NCBI GenBank assembly: GCA_007117275.1
Contig: SKGV01000125.1
Location: 1 to 8,063, forward strand
Reading direction: 5' to 3'
DNA from: Methylophaga sp.
Lineage (GTDB): Bacteria; Pseudomonadota; Gammaproteobacteria; Nitrosococcales; Methylophagaceae
DNA: 8,063 nt
The notes beneath the pieces were generated by a model that was not told where the DNA came from, searched no databases, and worked only from the letters and a program-made list of their open reading frames with translations. Positions within the stretch are counted from its first letter, which is position 1. Each line of letters begins with the position of its first letter. The translations under genes were made by a program, and so were the position numbers. Positions 5,430 through 8,063 of the stretch are shown piece by piece.

Positions 5430-6143
5430 ATGGGAGTGAACGTCGTGGATGAGACACAACCGCCGGACGGTTTGGCCCGGAGCGACATAGAAAATGTTGA
5501 GTATCGCCTCGGCGAGCTGCTATCGCAGCCCGCGATGCTTCCCGGTGTAAAACTTCCGACAGAGCGCGCGCTCGCAGAAGATATGAATGTTTCTCGCAGC
5601 GCGATTCGTAGGGCAATGGCGCGTCTGGAGGCGCAGGGAAAGGTGCTGCGCATAATCGGAAGTGGGACCTACGTCGCCGACAGCGCGCCACAACTCTCAT
5701 TAGAAACTGAGAGTGAGCGCAAGGATTATAGCCCTCGAGAGATTATGGAGGCGCGCTTACTCATCGAGCCGCGCTTTACAAGCTTGATCGTCATGCATGC
5801 GAACAAGGCCGATATCTCGGGAATTCGCCATGCGATGCTTGAAGCGGAACGAGCAGCTGATTTCGTCACGTTCGAGCATTGGGATGGGCAGTTTCATCAA
5901 ATGCTGGCAGAAGCCACACATAATAAGCTTATTATCGACCTGTTTCGAATCATTACACAGTCGCGCGATACCGCCGAGTGGGGCGAACTCAAGAAGGGCA
6001 GTATCACCGCAGAACGCAGAGAATTATATTGTCAGGAACATGCACGCATCCTTGATGCGCTTCAGGGCCGAAATGCACGCATGGCAGAAAAAGCGATCGA
6101 GGCCCACCTTGGAACCGTACGCCAAAACCTGTTCGGGATGTAA
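5430..6143 (+). CDS. GntR-family transcriptional regulator, FadR/FCD subfamily
   Basis: This is a 237-residue regulator. The N-terminal winged helix-turn-helix covers about 20-85: LPTERALAEDMNVSRSAIRR (42-61) is the core, and the wing GSGTYV (77-82) is typical of GntR. The all-helical FCD effector domain covers about 100-232. It has the metal and ligand positions Asp152 and His156 (WDGQFH), His204 (EHARIL) and His226 (EAHL), so it probably binds a carboxylate through a bound metal. The ATG at 5430 has no ribosome-binding site and would be almost leaderless from the predicted promoter. A GTG at 5445 is preceded by GGGAG (5432-5436) at 8-nt spacing and would give 232 residues. It is a serious alternative start. 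The protein is divergent from the hydrolase and likely controls it, the tctCBA operon and itself through the TTGGTT/AACCAA elements. The downstream permease gene starts 6 bp after its stop. Confidence 0.93.
   Translation: MGVNVVDETQPPDGLARSDIENVEYRLGELLSQPAMLPGVKLPTERALAEDMNVSRSAIRRAMARLEAQGKVLRIIGSGTYVADSAPQLSLETESERKDYSPREIMEARLLIEPRFTSLIVMHANKADISGIRHAMLEAERAADFVTFEHWDGQFHQMLAEATHNKLIIDLFRIITQSRDTAEWGELKKGSITAERRELYCQEHARILDALQGRNARMAEKAIEAHLGTVRQNLFGM
5432..5447 (+). promoter_or_regulatory. Ribosome-binding site favouring a GTG start of gntR
   Basis: GGGAG (5432-5436) stands 8 nt before the in-frame GTG at 5445, whereas the ATG at 5430 has no purine-rich site before it. If transcription starts near 5426, this gives a short but normal leader. 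The protein would begin M-DETQPPDGLARSD, with the winged helix intact either way. Confidence 0.4.
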
Positions 6144-6149
6144 TCAGTC

Positions 6150-6896
6150 ATGAGTGGCCCGATTCTGGCGTTCTTCGGCATCCTTGTGCTGTCCACATCT
6201 TTCATAGCAGGTGTCTTTGGCATGGCGGGTGGCATGATCCTCATGGGAGGGTTGCTCTTAATCCTGCCCGTCGCCAGCGCAATGGTCTTGCATGGGATTA
6301 CACAACTGACATCAAACGGGTGGCGCGCAGTATTGTGGCGCGAGCATATTGCATGGCGATTGGTAATGAGATACTCGTTCGGCTTGCTGCTCGCATGTGG
6401 CGTGTTCTTGCTGGTCAGCTTTGTTCCTGACCAAAGACTTGTTTTTATTTTTCTTGGTCTGATTCCATTTATTCCTGCCCTCGTCCCCGATCACCATGTG
6501 CCCAGAGCCACATCATGGGGAGGGGCCGAGAGCTGTGGCTTTATTTGCACATCAATGCAGCTTGTTTCAGGCGTTTCAGGGCCGACCCTTGATCTGTTTT
6601 TTGTCAACACCGGCATTGGCAGACGCGCTATTGTAGCCACCAAGGCGTCTTGCCAAGTTGTTACCCATCTTGCGAAAATAGTATATTTCGGAACATTCCT
6701 TTCTGCACCCGACATTTCAGTTTTCTCCACAACCATCATAGGCGTGGCGTTAGGCGCCGCAATCCTTGGCACATCCCTGGCTCGCCCGGTCCTTGAGCGC
6801 CTTACCGATCATGGTTTTCGCAAGTATACCCGCTATATCATCATGGCGATCGGCACAGTCTACTTGATCAAGGGCATATCAGGCTATTTATTTTAG
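6150..6896 (+). CDS. TauE/SafE (TSUP) family membrane permease
   Basis: This is a 248-residue inner-membrane protein with about 7-8 hydrophobic segments and the two repeated TSUP signatures. The first is IAGVFGMAGGMILMGGLL (19-36) in the N-terminal half, and the second is LVSGVSGPTLDLFFVNTGI (138-156) in the C-terminal half, followed by RRAIVATKASCQVVTHLAKI. The N-terminal Gly-Met-Ala-Gly-Gly and the C-terminal Gly-Val-Ser-Gly-Pro match the family's usual GxGGG and SGxGGP with some change. The length is normal (about 250). It starts 6 bp after gntR, with GGGATG at the gntR end as a possible weak ribosome-binding site, so the two are co-transcribed. Family members move sulfite, sulfoacetate and other anions. 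No sulfonate-cleaving enzyme is visible here, so export of sulfite should not be assumed. It may instead carry an organic acid product or serve a second uptake route. Confidence 0.9.
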   Translation: MSGPILAFFGILVLSTSFIAGVFGMAGGMILMGGLLLILPVASAMVLHGITQLTSNGWRAVLWREHIAWRLVMRYSFGLLLACGVFLLVSFVPDQRLVFIFLGLIPFIPALVPDHHVPRATSWGGAESCGFICTSMQLVSGVSGPTLDLFFVNTGIGRRAIVATKASCQVVTHLAKIVYFGTFLSAPDISVFSTTIIGVALGAAILGTSLARPVLERLTDHGFRKYTRYIIMAIGTVYLIKGISGYLF

Positions 6897-6911
6897 GAGG
6901 ACTATTCTCCT
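6895..6911. terminator. Weak inverted repeat between convergent genes
   Basis: AGGAG (6895-6899) and CTCCT (6907-6911) form a 5-bp inverted repeat with a 7-nt loop, overlapping the stop of the TSUP gene and the end of the synthetase remnant. It is short and lacks a T-run, so a terminator role is only a possibility. Confidence 0.2.
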
Positions 6912-7929
6912 TTCATTAATTGACTGTCAACAAAGCGCAGCCGGCCGTAGCTTCTACGCATGCCGCGATCGCCGGTTAGAAGCCAGCGGCCCTTTGGGCC
7001 GGTGATGAGTTTTTCATCGGTTGCCTCGGGATTGTTCCAGTAGCCAAGAAACATCACCGGATCTGGAGCTCGTACGGCGATGGCACCCACTTGCTCCACG
7101 TCAAGCACCTCACCACTTGCGCTGATCACATCAACATGATGGCCAGGGACAGGGCGTCCCATGATGCCTGGAACTGGTGCCTCAAGCGCACTGGAACTGC
7201 TGACGATCATGTTGCATTCCGCAGGCAAGAAATTGTGACTAATCTCAACCCCAGGAAGATGTCCCAAAAGCACACGATGTGCATGTAGCGCACCCTTGGG
7301 GTTTCCCGGCGTGCCCGAGGTGTAAATGATAACGGCAGGATCATCAGCCCGGGTTGGTACCGGAATATATTCTGATGTGACCGCTGCCAACTCAGCATGA
7401 AAATCCAGCAGCCCGCTGGTCGTTTCCGGCACCCCGTCGACCAGGAAGACATGCTGCAAAGCAGGCAATTGGTCACGAATCTGCATGACCTGCAGTAGGC
7501 TATCGCTATCGGTCACCAAAACCCGTGCGCCGCTGTCACGCAATCGGTGCAGCAGAGCCTCAGGACCAAATAAGGTAAAGAGAGGCAATGAAACAAAGCC
7601 ACCCTTAAAAGCGGCGATATGTGCGACTGCAGTTTCTAACCGCTGTGAAAGAAGAACTGCGACACGGTCACCAGCGATGCCATCCACGGTACGCGCCAGA
7701 CCTAGACCTTCCAATACGGTAGCGAACCGGTCTGACAAATCCTTTAACTGTCCGTAATTAGTGCGGCGCTCTGTGCCATATCCATCCTCCGCGACCTCGA
7801 TAATCGCCAAGCTTTCGGGGTCAATCGCGGCTAAACGGTCGCAGACGTCTACTCCGATGTTGAAAACTCTGGAACAGACCAGCAAAAAGCATCTTCGACC
7901 TCTACAAAAGTGTCCTTACGCTTCAGCAT
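6902..7929 (-). pseudogene. Acyl-CoA synthetase (AMP-forming), decayed: frameshift, internal deletion and 3' truncation
   Basis: This is the remnant of an ANL-superfamily acyl-CoA ligase that would normally be about 530-550 residues. The likely original start is an ATG at 7929 (AGAGGA upstream). It reads MLKRKDTFVEVEDAFCWSVP before the frame is lost at AAAA 7863-7866, where one base is missing just before FNIGVDVCDRLAAID. The remaining 327-codon frame (from an ATG at 7885) holds the ATP-binding loop YTSGTPGNPKG (188-198, with Pro where Thr is usual) and HAHRVLLGHLPG. At FLP|AECNMIVSS (junction about 7220-7225) roughly 120 residues are missing, among them the WTPADWAW segment and the YGQT of the YGQTECN motif. 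The C-terminal part keeps GRPVPGH, DPVMFLGYWNNPEAT and LLTGD (302-306). It then leaves the family at RFVD and stops, losing the whole C-terminal swinging domain with its catalytic lysine. Three independent lesions make function very unlikely. It is convergent with the TSUP gene. Family members of this type act on medium-chain or aromatic acids. Confidence 0.85.
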
Positions 7930-7988
7930 CCCAAGTCCTCTGCCCAACGTCTCGTTGAAAAGTTAAACGACTACAATCTGTTATCCAT

Positions 7989-8063
7989 CTAGTTGACTGC
8001 TTCTAGCCGCGCGCGCACATCCTCAAAACTCGGATCTGCAGCATAAAGTCGCTCGAACTCACG
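7989..8063 (-). CDS. C-terminal fragment of an unidentified gene
   Basis: The last 24 codons and TAG stop of a gene entering from the right edge are visible, ending REFERLYAADPSFEDVRARLE-AVN. The amphipathic helix with LYAADPSFEDVRARL resembles the end of tetratricopeptide-like repeats (...LYxxDPxxxDVxxRL...), but 24 residues are too few for a safe family call. It lies 59 bp upstream of the original start of the acyl-CoA synthetase on the same strand, so the two may once have formed an operon. The gap (7930-7988) holds the ribosome-binding site of the synthetase and nothing else recognised. Confidence 0.4.
   Translation of the reverse strand, partial: REFERLYAADPSFEDVRARLEAVN

Noticed and set aside
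5413..5700. 95-codon Arg-rich minus-strand frame opposite gntR
   Set aside because: It overlaps the helix-turn-helix coding region antisense and has an Arg/Ser-rich composition typical of a shadow frame.
6902..7885. Reading the 327-codon frame as a functional short acyl-CoA ligase
   Set aside because: It lacks the middle of the N-terminal domain, most of the YGQTE motif and the whole C-terminal domain, and its true N-terminus lies in another frame.
7951..7972. TCGTT...AACGA inverted repeat before the synthetase remnant
   Set aside because: The stem is only 5 bp with an AT-rich loop and no T-run, which is below what would support a terminator or operator.
1..8063. Insertion sequence, phage attachment site, CRISPR, tRNA or toxin-antitoxin pair
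   Set aside because: No transposase or integrase, no regularly spaced repeats, no tRNA-like cloverleaf and no small gene pair were found on either strand.

Overview
The window looks like a catabolic/transport locus from an alphaproteobacterium, most likely a marine Rhodobacterales (Roseobacter-type) strain. The reasons are moderate GC content, a Tat-exported tripartite tricarboxylate transporter (TTT) binding protein, a FadR-type (GntR/FCD) regulator beside it, and the style of the acyl-CoA synthetase remnant. The organism is inferred from family resemblance only.

Layout. A minus-strand operon runs leftward from about 4210: tctC (Tat-exported solute-binding protein), tctB (small membrane subunit), tctA (large permease), a fumarylacetoacetate-hydrolase-fold (FAH) enzyme, and the first 28 codons of a TauE/SafE (TSUP) permease cut by the left edge. 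Upstream of it, also on the minus strand but with its own promoter region and 3' hairpin, is an alpha/beta hydrolase (4329-5249). A 180-bp divergent intergenic region separates this from a plus-strand pair, an FCD-type GntR regulator (5430-6143) and a second TauE/SafE permease (6150-6896). A badly damaged, convergent acyl-CoA synthetase gene follows (6902-7929, minus). The last 24 codons of an unidentified minus-strand gene enter from the right edge.

How it may work together. TctCBA would import a carboxylate. The alpha/beta hydrolase and the FAH-fold enzyme would cleave it or its products, and the TSUP permeases would move an anion across the membrane. GntR probably controls all three transcription units. 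The TTGGTT/AACCAA hexamer occurs five times in 139 bp of the hydrolase/gntR intergenic region and again in the tctC promoter, where it sits inside a 42-bp dyad overlapping the predicted -35. The same 10-mer, TTGGTTGACT, lies in the same orientation relative to tctC and gntR, so that TTGACT serves as -35 and the operator overlaps it. The substrate cannot be named from the sequence.

The most unusual points are the shared operator architecture, the SD-like hairpin loop in the tctC leader, two TSUP permeases bracketing one transporter/hydrolase locus, and a synthetase pseudogene with three separate lesions. No mobile element, CRISPR, tRNA or rRNA was seen. No stretch above 300 bases lacks a gene.
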